Positions 1 through 9,020 of a DNA stretch of 64,000 bases are shown here, piece after piece. The notes under the pieces are model-generated. The model had not been told where the DNA came from. It was given only the letters and a program-made list of their open reading frames with translations, and searched no databases. Position 1 is the first letter of the stretch. Each line of letters begins with the position of its first letter. The DNA is from Phycisphaerales bacterium (GTDB lineage Bacteria > Planctomycetota > Phycisphaerae > Phycisphaerales > UBA1924), in the NCBI GenBank assembly GCA_035627955.1, contig DASPKU010000006.1, forward strand, positions 124,001 through 188,000, in the 5' to 3' direction. The position numbers were made by a program, and so were the translations under genes.

Positions 1-101
1 CGGTCGACACCCGCTCCACCTTTCACCCCAGGAGGGGATGGTAGACGGTGGCGGTGGGGACGCGCGGTGAATGTCCTGCTCGCGCGCTCCGTCCCACGTC
101 T

Positions 102-118
102 CCACCGCCGTGCGGTGG
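102..118. other. Small perfect hairpin in the left-edge intergenic region
   Basis: The 255 bases before the first gene hold no convincing coding region. The only structure seen is a 7-bp perfect stem, CCACCGC and GCGGTGG, with loop CGT. No T-run follows on either strand, so it is not a clear terminator. Confidence 0.35.
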
Positions 119-251
119 TGGGCTTGGTCCCGGCGAGCGCCGCCGTGGAGCGGTGGTGAGGCCTCCGGGCGTCGCGCGACGGGCGCGCCGGCGGCCGGAA
201 CCCCGCGAGCGGCACCGCTCAGTCTTTACCTGCTCCACCCGCCGCCCGGCT

Positions 252-257
252 TAGAAT
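252..257 (+). promoter_or_regulatory. Possible -10 element (TAGAAT) for a leaderless transcript
   Basis: TAGAAT matches the TATAAT consensus at five of six positions and ends seven bases before ATG 265. No good -35 hexamer is seen at the right distance, and no Shine-Dalgarno sequence precedes the start. Confidence 0.35.
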
Positions 258-264
258 GTGGGTG

Positions 265-687
265 ATGGTCACCCACGCCACGCCCAAGGTCATGCTCGTT
301 GACGACAACGAGCTCCTGCGCGCCACGCTCGGGAGGTGGGCGGCTTCCTCGCACTGCCTCCAGGTGGTGGGGTCCTTCGCGGACGGGCAGGGCGTCCACG
401 AGGCCGCGCGTGCGGCACGGCCGGACGTGGTCCTGCTCGATTACCACATCCCCGGCACCGACACCCTGGCCCTGACGCGCGAGCTCACCGCGGCGGGGCT
501 GCGGGTGGTGCTGCTGAGCGGCTACACGGACAAGGACGTGATCTCGGCCTGCATCGACGCGGGTGCGGTGGGTTTCCTCTCCAAGCAGCTCTCCCCCTCG
601 GAGATCGCCCGTCACGTCGCCGACGCCATCAGTGGGAACTTTGCGCTGTGCGAGACCAGCCTTGCGGCTCTTAGCAGGCGCGCGTAA
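265..687 (+). CDS. Stand-alone response regulator receiver domain protein
   Basis: A single REC (CheY-like) domain of about 140 residues with almost nothing after it. Counting from the upstream ATG at 256, the acidic pair is D16/D17, the phospho-acceptor D62 (in VLLDYHIPG), the switch S88 and the conserved K110 (GFLSKQ). The helix after the lysine (SPSEIARHVADAISG) is like that of NarL/LuxR-type regulators, but no HTH output domain follows, so it should act through protein contacts. There is no histidine kinase next to it. ATG 256 is an alternative start; ATG 265 is preferred because a TAGAAT hexamer lies over 252-257, which would leave ATG 256 inside the promoter. Confidence 0.88.
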   Translation: MVTHATPKVMLVDDNELLRATLGRWAASSHCLQVVGSFADGQGVHEAARAARPDVVLLDYHIPGTDTLALTRELTAAGLRVVLLSGYTDKDVISACIDAGAVGFLSKQLSPSEIARHVADAISGNFALCETSLAALSRRA

Positions 688-861
688 CGGCTCGCCGGCA
701 GGCGTGGATGGATGAGCGGGCTCCCGGGAGGCCGGCGTTCCCCCGTGTCGCAGTTCCGAGATTCCCCTTGCATGAGCCCGGCGGCCCGCTACCGTGAGGG
801 CTCACCGGCCCGGGGGGTGTGTGGCGGGCCCGCGTCGGCGCGGTGGCAAGGAGTGTTGTTT

Positions 862-1602
862 ATGGTGTGCAAGTGCGTGATCGGGGTGGCGGCGCGGGCC
901 TCTGCGGTGGTGGGCGTGGTGGTGGGCGTGGGGTTGGTGGGGATGGGGACGGCGTCGGCCGACATTGTGAACGCAGGGGGGCAGTTTGACCGCACCATCT
1001 CGGTGCGCGACCCCGTGGGGCAGTCCTTCACCGCGGTGGACGCCGACATCGGGGCCATCTCCCTTGCCTTCAGCGACATCAACCCGAGCTTCCCTAACGA
1101 CCCGGTCACTATCGCGGTGTACGCGGGGGCCGGGGTGACGGGGGCGCTGCTGGACCAGCGGACGGTCACGCTGCCCGCGGTGCTGCCGGGGACGCTGGCG
1201 ACCCCCGAGTTCATCGACATCGACTTCACCGGGCTGACACTCACACCCGGGCAGGTGTACAGCATCGCCGTGACCACCGGGAGCAGCCCCAAGGTGGCGC
1301 TTGTCTACGGGCCCAACGCGTACGCGGGCGGGGTGTACTTCGATTCCGCCGGGGTGGACGCCACGCTGGACGTCAACTTCCGCGTGCTGGCGGCGCCGGG
1401 GCCCACCTGCGGCAACGCCGACTACAACGGCGACGGGGACATCGGCACCGACCAGGACATCGAGGCCTTCTTCGCGTGCCTGGGCGGGACCTGCTGCGAC
1501 ACCTGCTGGGAGGGAGGCAGCGACTTCAACGGCGACGGCGACTTCGGCACCGACCAGGACATCGAGAGCTTCTTCCGTGTGCTGGGCGGGGGGCCGTGCT
1601 GA
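862..1602 (+). CDS. Secreted protein with C-terminal double dockerin-like (GC-type) module
   Basis: Predicted 246-aa exported protein. The start at ATG 862 is chosen because AAGGAG lies at 848-853 with normal spacing and because residues 1-33 then form a clean signal peptide ending at TASA before DIVN. The middle (about 150 residues) is a beta-rich region of unknown function. The last ~60 residues carry two tandem copies of a calcium-loop motif, D-Y/F-N-G-D-G-D-x-G-T-D-Q-D-I-E, each followed by a short helix (FFACLGG / FFRVLGG), with several cysteines between them. This arrangement resembles the dockerin-type anchors common in Phycisphaerales. The longer upstream reading frame from 712 has no ribosome binding site and would hide the signal peptide. 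Confidence 0.8.
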   Translation: MVCKCVIGVAARASAVVGVVVGVGLVGMGTASADIVNAGGQFDRTISVRDPVGQSFTAVDADIGAISLAFSDINPSFPNDPVTIAVYAGAGVTGALLDQRTVTLPAVLPGTLATPEFIDIDFTGLTLTPGQVYSIAVTTGSSPKVALVYGPNAYAGGVYFDSAGVDATLDVNFRVLAAPGPTCGNADYNGDGDIGTDQDIEAFFACLGGTCCDTCWEGGSDFNGDGDFGTDQDIESFFRVLGGGPC

Positions 1603-1632
1603 CGGCCACCGGCGGGTCGGGGACGAGCGCCG

Positions 1633-1758
1633 GGTGGCATCACCTTCAACCGTGCCACCACCATTCGGCTCTGCGGATGGTGGTGTCTTCGCGGCGACCG
1701 TCGTCAAACCATCACCTTTCGCAGAGCCGAAAGGTGACGGCACGACGGTAATGCCACC
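1633..1758. repeat. Intergenic double-hairpin element with complementary loops
   Basis: Hairpin 1 has stem CACCACCAT (1656-1664) pairing with ATGGTGGTG (1677-1685). Hairpin 2 has stem TCACCTTTCG (1712-1721) with CGAAAGGTGA (1728-1737). The loop of the first contains GGCTCTGC (1667-1674), the exact complement of GCAGAGCC (1721-1728) in the second. Outer arms GGTGGCAT (1633-1640) and ATGCCACC (1751-1758) enclose both. It lies between the dockerin-type gene and the PGPGW gene. It may be a folded RNA, a terminator region, or a miniature mobile element. Confidence 0.6.
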
Positions 1759-1880
1759 TGCCGGCGGGGCGTTGTGCGCTGGGTTGGCCCGGCTCTGCCG
1801 GGGGCGGTGGATACCCGGGCGCGGGGGAGGCTTCACGGCGCCCTCAGCCGCTCTTCCTCCGCCCGCGCGGACGATGCCGC

Positions 1881-2327
1881 ATGCCCGATTGGATCAGGGA
1901 CCACTGGGTGCTCATCACGTGGCTGTCGAGCGCCTCTCTGCTGCTGTTCGTGCTCTCGCTGGTGCTGGTGCCGCTGTACCTGGTGCGCATGCCCGCGGAT
2001 GCGCTGGCGGCGGGGCGGCGGCCCTCGCGCTGGCTCCTGGCCCGGCCGCGGTGGCAGCGGGTCGCCCTGCGGGTCCTCAAGAACGCGCTCGCCGTGCTGC
2101 TGATCGTGGGCGGCGTCGCCATGCTGGCCCTGCCCGGCCAGGGGCTGCTCACGCTGCTGCTGGGCGTGCTGCTGCTGGACTTCCCAGGGAGGGCCCGCGT
2201 GCAGCAGTGGCTGATCACCCGCCCGCGCGTGATCCGCCCCATCAACTGGCTGCGCCGCAAGGCCCGCAAGGAGCCGCTGGTGCTCTTCCCGCCCCCGCCC
2301 TACCCGCCGCAGCAGCGGGCGGCCTGA
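1881..2327 (+). CDS. PGPGW-family small membrane protein
   Basis: 148-aa integral membrane protein of unknown function. Two hydrophobic stretches are seen: residues about 10-37 and 62-95. The second contains MLALPGQGLLTLLLGVLLL, which matches the P-G-x-G-x-L-T signature of the PGPGW family in place of the commoner PGPGW. The C-terminal tail is basic and then proline-rich (PPPPYPP). No clear ribosome binding site precedes ATG 1881. It stands alone between two long intergenic regions, so the context gives no functional hint. Confidence 0.75.
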   Translation: MPDWIRDHWVLITWLSSASLLLFVLSLVLVPLYLVRMPADALAAGRRPSRWLLARPRWQRVALRVLKNALAVLLIVGGVAMLALPGQGLLTLLLGVLLLDFPGRARVQQWLITRPRVIRPINWLRRKARKEPLVLFPPPPYPPQQRAA

Positions 2328-2681
2328 CGCTTGCAGTGAACGAAAACACGCCGCGGGGGACGATTGGTGGTTGGCTCCGAGCCCGCAGCGTGCGGTTGTG
2401 GGCCGGCTGCTTGAAGGCCGACCCGGTCGAGCGGCGTGAGGGGCATTTGGGGGGTCATTCTCCACAAAGTGCCGGGCCGCGGTTGACATGAGGGGCCGGG
2501 GGGGCCACACTGCTTTCATAGGGCCTCCCCGTGGGAGGCGCCTGTCCCCGAGCTCCGACCCGCCGCCGTCCACCTCCGGACACTCGCCTGCGGCGCACCA
2601 CCGGAGTTCCTGTGCAGGCCTGGGGGCGATCTTCGCCCCGCCGGGTCCTTCCCAGCGAGTTCTGTTCAAGGTCGGTCCGCC
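2328..2681. other. 354-bp intergenic region with a candidate promoter and a 5' hairpin
   Basis: No coding potential is recognised. A perfect -35 hexamer TTGACA lies at 2483-2488, but the spaced -10 (CACACT at 2506-2511) is weak. Downstream a 7-bp hairpin, GCCTCCC (2523-2529) with GGGAGGC (2533-2539), would sit in the leader of the PAS gene. Confidence 0.4.
2483..2511 (+). promoter_or_regulatory. Candidate promoter for the PAS protein gene
   Basis: TTGACA at 2483-2488, a 17-base spacer, then CACACT at 2506-2511, which matches the -10 consensus at only three positions. It would give a leader of roughly 165 bases. Confidence 0.3.
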
Positions 2682-3215
2682 ATGAAACCCGCAGAGCAGC
2701 GCCCCGCCACGGGGCCCCCGGTGTCATTGTCCCTTTCGCCTTACGCGCCGCCACCGGTGCCCATCCCTGTAGAGCCGGCCGGGAGTGAGGCGGTGTTCCG
2801 TGACCTGACCTCGCGCCTGGAGCTGGCGAGCGCTGAGCTTCGGCGGGAGCGGGCCCGCTTCCGGGTGTTCTTCGACGCCCTGCCGCTGGCGTGCGTGGTG
2901 ACCGACGGGTTCTCGCTGGTCCGCTCGGTGAACCGGGCGGCGGAGGTGGTCACCGGGCCGCTGCCGCGCCTGGTTGGGCGGCCGCTGCTGACGCTGCTGC
3001 CCGAGGAGGACCTGCCCCTGGGGCGCACGCGGGTGGTGCGGGCGCGCCTGGGCGAGCCCGCGGCGTGGGAAGGCCGGGTGGTTGGCGCGGGCGGCGAGCT
3101 GGTGCGCGTGCGCATGACGGTCACGCCGCTGGGTGAGGGACCCGAGCCGAAGGACGGGGCCGCGCCCCCCGAGTACGCGGAGCTGCTGTGGACGCTGCGG
3201 CCGCTTGAGGGGTGA
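2682..3215 (+). CDS. PAS domain protein without an output domain
   Basis: 177-aa soluble protein. A proline-rich N-terminus (residues 1-35) is followed by a charged helix likely to be a coiled coil (about 36-65, LTSRLELASAELRRERARF) and then one PAS fold (about 65-150: FFDALPLACVVTDGFSLV, NRAAEVVTG, LPEEDLPLG). No kinase, GGDEF or HTH domain is attached, so it probably signals through dimerisation or a partner encoded elsewhere. No heme or flavin ligand can be assigned from sequence alone. The start at ATG 2682 has only a poor AAGG upstream. Confidence 0.78.
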   Translation: MKPAEQRPATGPPVSLSLSPYAPPPVPIPVEPAGSEAVFRDLTSRLELASAELRRERARFRVFFDALPLACVVTDGFSLVRSVNRAAEVVTGPLPRLVGRPLLTLLPEEDLPLGRTRVVRARLGEPAAWEGRVVGAGGELVRVRMTVTPLGEGPEPKDGAAPPEYAELLWTLRPLEG

Positions 3216-3287
3216 CGCGCGGGCCAAGGCGGTGCGCCCGGTGCGGCCCTGCCGGGCTTGATCACCCGGGGAGCTCACCCGTCTTGC

Positions 3288-3617
3288 TTACCCCTCGATG
3301 CGCGCCCTGATATACGCCAGCACGTTGGGGAACTCGCTCTCGTTGCGCACGGTGAAGCCCTTGATGGGCTCGTCGGCCCCCTTGGCGGGGTCGGAGATCA
3401 TGATGTGGGCGATGTCGGGCAGCTCGGGCGCGTCGATGGTGATGTACACGTTGACGTCGTGCGTGCCCTTCCTGGGCAGCTTCCAGCGGTAGATGGTGCC
3501 GTTGTCGACGGGGATCTCGGTGGGCGGGCCCAGGGCCTGCGTGAAGTAGTCCAGCCCCTTTTCGCGGAACGAGCGCGGCGGCGGGCCACCGCCGGGTGAG
3601 TCCTTGTGCTGAGCCAT
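3288..3617 (-). CDS. Conserved hypothetical protein, 109 aa
   Basis: Soluble protein of unknown function with no signal peptide or membrane segment. The N-terminus is Gly/Pro rich, and the body alternates beta-strand-like segments (TIYRWKLPRKGTHDVNVYITIDA). It is convergent with the PAS gene and 114 bases downstream of the manganese catalase stop. GGAGC lies just before the ATG. A TACGGT hexamer ends five bases before the start and could be either a -10 element or chance. No family is recognised. Confidence 0.6.
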   Translation of the reverse strand: MAQHKDSPGGGPPPRSFREKGLDYFTQALGPPTEIPVDNGTIYRWKLPRKGTHDVNVYITIDAPELPDIAHIMISDPAKGADEPIKGFTVRNESEFPNVLAYIRARIEG

Positions 3618-3731
3618 GCTCCACCGTACCCCGCACCCGGGGTGTCGGCATGAGCGCGGTGTGGAGGGGGCAGGTTGTGGGGGGCGGACCCGGAGAAGTC
3701 GCTGCGGCTGTAAGCGCGACGGCGGGCGTGT

Positions 3732-4742
3732 TCAGCCGGGCCGGTGCTTGGCCTTCGCATCCGCGCGGCGCGGGGCGCCGCCCGGGGGCTCGGCGTCGGC
3801 ACGCTTGGCGCGGTCGCGGGCGATGCCGGCGACGTCGCTGCCGAACATGCGCTTGGCGTAGTGCGTCAGCATGTCGGGGTCGAGCTGCTCGTTGTCGGGC
3901 CCGGTGGGCGCGGTGAGCTGCGGCTCGGCGTCGAGATCGGGCGGGGGCGCGCCCTCGGGCGGCCCGTCCCGCACCTCGAGGGGCTGGCCGTCCTCGGGGT
4001 GGTCTCCGGTCCACACCTCGGTGATGCGCTTGTAGTCGTCGGGGCTGAAGCGGTATAGGATGCGGTGCAGGCCCTGGGCCTCGTGACGCGCGGCCTCGGG
4101 GAAGCGCTTGTTGGAGATGTCGGGGATCGGCAGCAGCTTGCCCACGGGCACGCCGCTGAGCTTCTCGAGTGCCTTGGCGTAGGCGACGATGTGCACGCCG
4201 CCGCGGACGAGCAGGAAGCCGACCATGGCGCGGGCGGTGGGGTCGCTCACCATCTCGTAGACGCGGATCTTGTTGGCGCGGGCGCCGCACTCCAGGAAGA
4301 AGTTGTGCAGCAGGTCGAGCTTGAGGTTGCCGCTGGAGAACACGTTGTCGCCGGACCAGAAGTTGCCCTGCGAATCGCCGCACACCGCCTGCTGGCCTGT
4401 GGCGATGTAGTGGTAGCTGTTGCGGGCGTTCTCGGCGCCGGCAAGGGGCGCGGCGACGGGGTCGGGGTTGCGGTCGGTCGCACCGGTGAGCAGCAGGTTG
4501 ATGGTGTAGGTGACCAGCTCGACGTGCCCGAACTCCTCCGCGGCGATGTTGGCGATGAGGTCATAGAAGGGCCGCACCTGCGAGCGGCCCCGCAGGTTGA
4601 AGGACTGCATGGTGTAGTTCATCAGCGTGGACATTTCGCCGAACTTGCCGCCCATGAGCTCCTGCACCGCCGCCGCGCCGTTGGGCGAGGGGCCGTTGGG
4701 GATGGGGAGCTCGGTCATCAGCCGGTCGACGCGGAGGATCAT
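3732..4742 (-). CDS. Manganese-containing (non-heme) catalase
   Basis: 336-aa enzyme that should dismutate hydrogen peroxide to water and oxygen with a di-manganese centre. All five ligands known from the Thermus/Lactobacillus enzymes can be placed: E36, E70 and H73 (in AAEEFGHVE), E151 (FFLECGARANK) and H184 (RGGVHIVAY). The C-terminal 35 residues are basic and low in complexity, beyond the catalytic core. ATG 4742 is chosen because AGGAG lies at 4754-4750 on the minus strand, seven bases upstream; the frame extends further upstream but without family similarity. Its upstream neighbours on the same strand are a small membrane protein and a Gly-rich hydrophilic protein, suggesting a stress group. 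Confidence 0.92.
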   Translation of the reverse strand: MILRVDRLMTELPIPNGPSPNGAAAVQELMGGKFGEMSTLMNYTMQSFNLRGRSQVRPFYDLIANIAAEEFGHVELVTYTINLLLTGATDRNPDPVAAPLAGAENARNSYHYIATGQQAVCGDSQGNFWSGDNVFSSGNLKLDLLHNFFLECGARANKIRVYEMVSDPTARAMVGFLLVRGGVHIVAYAKALEKLSGVPVGKLLPIPDISNKRFPEAARHEAQGLHRILYRFSPDDYKRITEVWTGDHPEDGQPLEVRDGPPEGAPPPDLDAEPQLTAPTGPDNEQLDPDMLTHYAKRMFGSDVAGIARDRAKRADAEPPGGAPRRADAKAKHRPG

Positions 4743-4958
4743 GCGGGCGCTCCTGGGTGGATGGCGGGAGGGGGTGGAACGCAAGCATCGCACGCCCGCG
4801 CGAAGGTAGGGTGAGTGTGCTGTGATGCTCTTGCCGCGCGGGGCAGCCCGCTGTGTGCTTCGTGCGGGTGGGCACGGAAGTGAGCTGGAGTGGGCTGATT
4901 GGAGCCGCTTTGATGGGAGTCGACCCGGGCTGCGATGCTCCCGCGGGTGCGCATGTGA

Positions 4959-4986
4959 GCCACCGAGATGAGGACATCTCGGTGGC
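4959..4986. terminator. Perfect 12-bp stem-loop between catalase and the SPW-like gene
   Basis: GCCACCGAGATG (4959-4970) pairs perfectly with CATCTCGGTGGC (4975-4986) around the loop AGGA. No T-run follows. It lies 24 bases after the stop of the leftward gene at 5010-5426 and upstream of catalase, so it may end the first transcript, or it may be an operator or processing site for the catalase transcript. Confidence 0.5.
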
Positions 4987-5009
4987 ACGGTGATTGGTGA
5001 GTACAGCCG

Positions 5010-5426
5010 TCAGGTGGGTGAGGCGAGCTCTTCCAACACGCGCTCATCTTTCATCCGCGGGAGCTGCGAGCGCGTCGACTGGCTCACCCCGTCGCTTTGC
5101 GTCATCAGGCCCGCGGCCAGTGAGTAGAGGCCCACGCCGATCACGGCGTTGCGTGCGGCCCTGGGTTCATCCCGGAGGAAGGTGTAACCGGCGAGCAGCA
5201 AGGCGGCGCCGGTGAGCAGGTCGACCTTGAGGTGCTGGTTCACCGGGATTCTGGGCATGACCCCGAGCCCATGATCCGTCATGAGGTTGGTGGCGACGCT
5301 GACAACGCCCACCGCCCCCAGCACGCCCGCGCTCTTCTTTGGCAGTGCGGCCGCCGCGGGGATGGAGAGGGCCGCGACGGCGTAGTCGGCGATGGCGTGG
5401 GCGGTGGGGGAGATGGGCTTGTTCAT
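5010..5426 (-). CDS. SPW-repeat-like small membrane protein
   Basis: 138-aa protein with about four hydrophobic segments. The pattern N-terminal 'HAIADYAVAALSIPAA', central 'TDHGLGVMPRIPVNQHLKVDLLTGAALLLAG' and a final small helix matches membrane proteins with SPW-type repeats, although the SPW tripeptide itself is not present. Function is unknown. It lies between a Gly-rich hydrophilic protein and manganese catalase on the same strand, which hints at a role in envelope or general stress. Confidence 0.65.
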   Translation of the reverse strand: MNKPISPTAHAIADYAVAALSIPAAAALPKKSAGVLGAVGVVSVATNLMTDHGLGVMPRIPVNQHLKVDLLTGAALLLAGYTFLRDEPRAARNAVIGVGLYSLAAGLMTQSDGVSQSTRSQLPRMKDERVLEELASPT

Positions 5427-5453
5427 GGTGCGTCCCTGCGTGAGTGTGCGTGC

Positions 5454-5990
5454 TCAGTCCGTGTCCATGTCCGTTGTGTCCATGGGCTCGCGCTGGTTGG
5501 TGACGTCGGCCTGGCCGCCGCGACCCATCGGGGTGGAGGGCTTGTCGTTCATTTCGCGCCCCGGCGTCCTGGACTTCTTGTCCATCCTGGAGCCGCCGGT
5601 GACGCCGCCGACATCGTCATCGCCCATGCCGATCTCGCCGCCGGCGTCGTCGGATGACGCGGCCCCGCCGATGTTGGTGTCGGACGACGTGGGGGCGTCG
5701 CCGCCGGCATCACGCCCGATGGCCCCGCCGCTGCCGCCGCCCGTGCCCGCGAGCGAGCCGATGCCGCTGCCGGTGTCGGCGTCCTGCATGTGGGCGAGGG
5801 TGTCGCCGTCCATGCTGGACTGGCCGGCGTTGTGCTTGCCCTTATTGAGATCCTTGTCGAGGTCCTCGGTCATCCCGCCGCCGCCACCGCCCGCGCTGCC
5901 GGAGCTGGCGCCGCCCGCGCCGCGCCCGCCGCCCTGGTCGCCCACGCCCTCGAACGTGCCCTTCTGACCCTTGCTGCCCTTGCGTGCCAT
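5454..5990 (-). CDS. Gly/Asp-rich hydrophilic low-complexity protein
   Basis: 178 residues dominated by G, D, S and T, starting with a basic MARKGSKGQKG and containing many GG and DD runs. There is no signal peptide or hydrophobic core, so it is probably disordered, in the manner of hydrophilins. It is the first gene of the leftward group that ends with catalase. AAGGAGG lies just upstream of ATG 5990 (complement of CCTCCTT at 5996-6002), supporting the start. No enzymatic role can be proposed; a desiccation or oxidative-stress role is only inferred from the neighbours. Confidence 0.6.
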   Translation of the reverse strand: MARKGSKGQKGTFEGVGDQGGGRGAGGASSGSAGGGGGGMTEDLDKDLNKGKHNAGQSSMDGDTLAHMQDADTGSGIGSLAGTGGGSGGAIGRDAGGDAPTSSDTNIGGAASSDDAGGEIGMGDDDVGGVTGGSRMDKKSRTPGREMNDKPSTPMGRGGQADVTNQREPMDTTDMDTD

Positions 5991-6094
5991 GTGAGCCTCC
6001 TTGCTTGGTGTAGGAGATCATCGCGGGGGCGCGTGGGGCGTGGGCAAGGGGCGGGCGAAGATCGGCTCACCGGGTGACGGGCACACGGGCAACG

Positions 6095-6123
6095 AAAAAA
6101 GGGGAGCCGGTGGGCTCCCCTTT
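6095..6123 (-). terminator. Intrinsic terminator of the prolyl oligopeptidase gene
   Basis: On the minus strand GGGGAGCC and GGCTCCCC form an 8-bp stem (6120-6113 with 6108-6101) with a four-base loop, followed by TTTTTT (6100-6095). It lies about 30 bases after the stop codon at 6155. Confidence 0.85.
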
Positions 6124-6154
6124 GGTAGTGCTTGAGGTTTGCTGAGGTGGAGGC

Positions 6155-8326
<2,172 letters not shown>

Positions 8327-8392
8327 AGTGATCTCCGTTGGGGGCGTGATTCCCAGTTTAGACGATGCGGGTTATCGGGGGTTCCGTCGGTG

Positions 8393-8398
8393 TATACT
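8393..8398 (+). promoter_or_regulatory. -10 element (TATACT) of the toxin-antitoxin operon
   Basis: TATACT matches the -10 consensus at five of six positions. The -35 region is poor, which is common for repressed promoters. Transcription would start near 8405, inside the palindrome at 8404-8421. Confidence 0.5.
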
Positions 8399-8403
8399 GA
8401 ATG

Positions 8404-8421
8404 CGGATCGAATTCGATCCG
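8404..8421. promoter_or_regulatory. 18-bp perfect palindrome, likely antitoxin operator
   Basis: CGGATCGAATTCGATCCG is perfectly self-complementary. It sits six bases after the TATACT hexamer and 13 bases before the antitoxin start, where Phd/YefM-type antitoxins usually bind to repress their own operon. Confidence 0.65.
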
Positions 8422-8433
8422 ATAGGGAGGCGT

Positions 8434-8715
8434 ATGCACCTGTCAAGGGACACCTACTCGTTGACGGACTTCAAGCAGAACGCCCAGGAGCACCTGCAGC
8501 GGCTCCGCGAGACTGGAAGGCCCGAGGTTCTCACGGTCAATGGGCGTGCGGAGGCGGTGGTGATGTCCCCCGAGCTGTACGACCAGCTCGTGCAGCTCGC
8601 GTTCGGTGATGTGCGGGCGAAGATCGAGGTTGGGCTGAGGCAGGCCCGCGAGGGCAAGCTCATTGATGGTGACGAGGCGCTTCGTGCGCGGCAGGCGCGT
8701 CGGAACTTGAAGTGA
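8434..8715 (+). CDS. Type II antitoxin, Phd/YefM family
   Basis: 93-aa protein with the Phd/YefM N-terminal DNA-binding fold: an early 'DTYSLTDFKQNAQEHLQRLRETGRP' helix pair, then 'VLTVNGRAEAVVMSPELYDQL', a typical strand-turn-helix of this family. The C-terminal tail is the basic, helix-forming part that would wrap the toxin. ATG 8434 is used because AGGGAGG lies at 8424-8430 (short three-base spacing) and the promoter hexamer would exclude ATG 8401. The stop codon overlaps the toxin start (TGATG). Confidence 0.85.
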   Translation: MHLSRDTYSLTDFKQNAQEHLQRLRETGRPEVLTVNGRAEAVVMSPELYDQLVQLAFGDVRAKIEVGLRQAREGKLIDGDEALRARQARRNLK

Positions 8716-9020
8716 TGAGCCGCTATCAGGTCACGCCAGCGGCTGACGCCGATCTCGAGGAGATCTGGCAGCGGATCTCGTCGGAGGCGGGGCCTATGAC
8801 GGCCGACTCTGTCGAGCAGGAGCTGCACGTGGCCATGGTGCGTGTCGGCGAGTTCCCTCACATGGGCAGACTCCGTGAGGACCTTGCCGATGAGCCGCTG
8901 CGGGTGGTTGTCGTTCACCGCTTCCTGATCATTTACCGCGCGGAGAACACGCCGGTAGAGATCGTTCGCGTGCTTCACGGCGCTCGCGACGTAGAGGCTG
9001 TGCTACGAGGCATGTCTTAG
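8715..9020 (+). CDS. Type II toxin, RelE/ParE family
   Basis: 101-aa protein with the ParE-like fold: helix 'ADLEEIWQRISSEAGPMTADSVEQEL', then strands 'FPHMGRLREDL', 'LRVVVVHRFLIIYRAE' and 'VEIVRVLHGARDVEAVL'. The 'FLIIYR...VLHGARD' ending is characteristic of this superfamily. ParE relatives inhibit gyrase and RelE relatives cut mRNA; sequence alone does not decide which applies. ATG 8715 overlaps the antitoxin stop, so the two are translationally coupled; a GTG at 8712 is an alternative. The 3' end overlaps the convergent ispH gene by four bases. Confidence 0.85.
   Translation: MSRYQVTPAADADLEEIWQRISSEAGPMTADSVEQELHVAMVRVGEFPHMGRLREDLADEPLRVVVVHRFLIIYRAENTPVEIVRVLHGARDVEAVLRGMS

Noticed and set aside
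712-861. Upstream start for the first dockerin-type protein
   Set aside because: No ribosome site; the signal peptide starts at residue 51 of the long form, directly after AAGGAG.
8401-8433. Upstream ATG for the antitoxin
   Set aside because: It lies two bases after the likely -10 hexamer and before the palindrome, so it would not be on the transcript.
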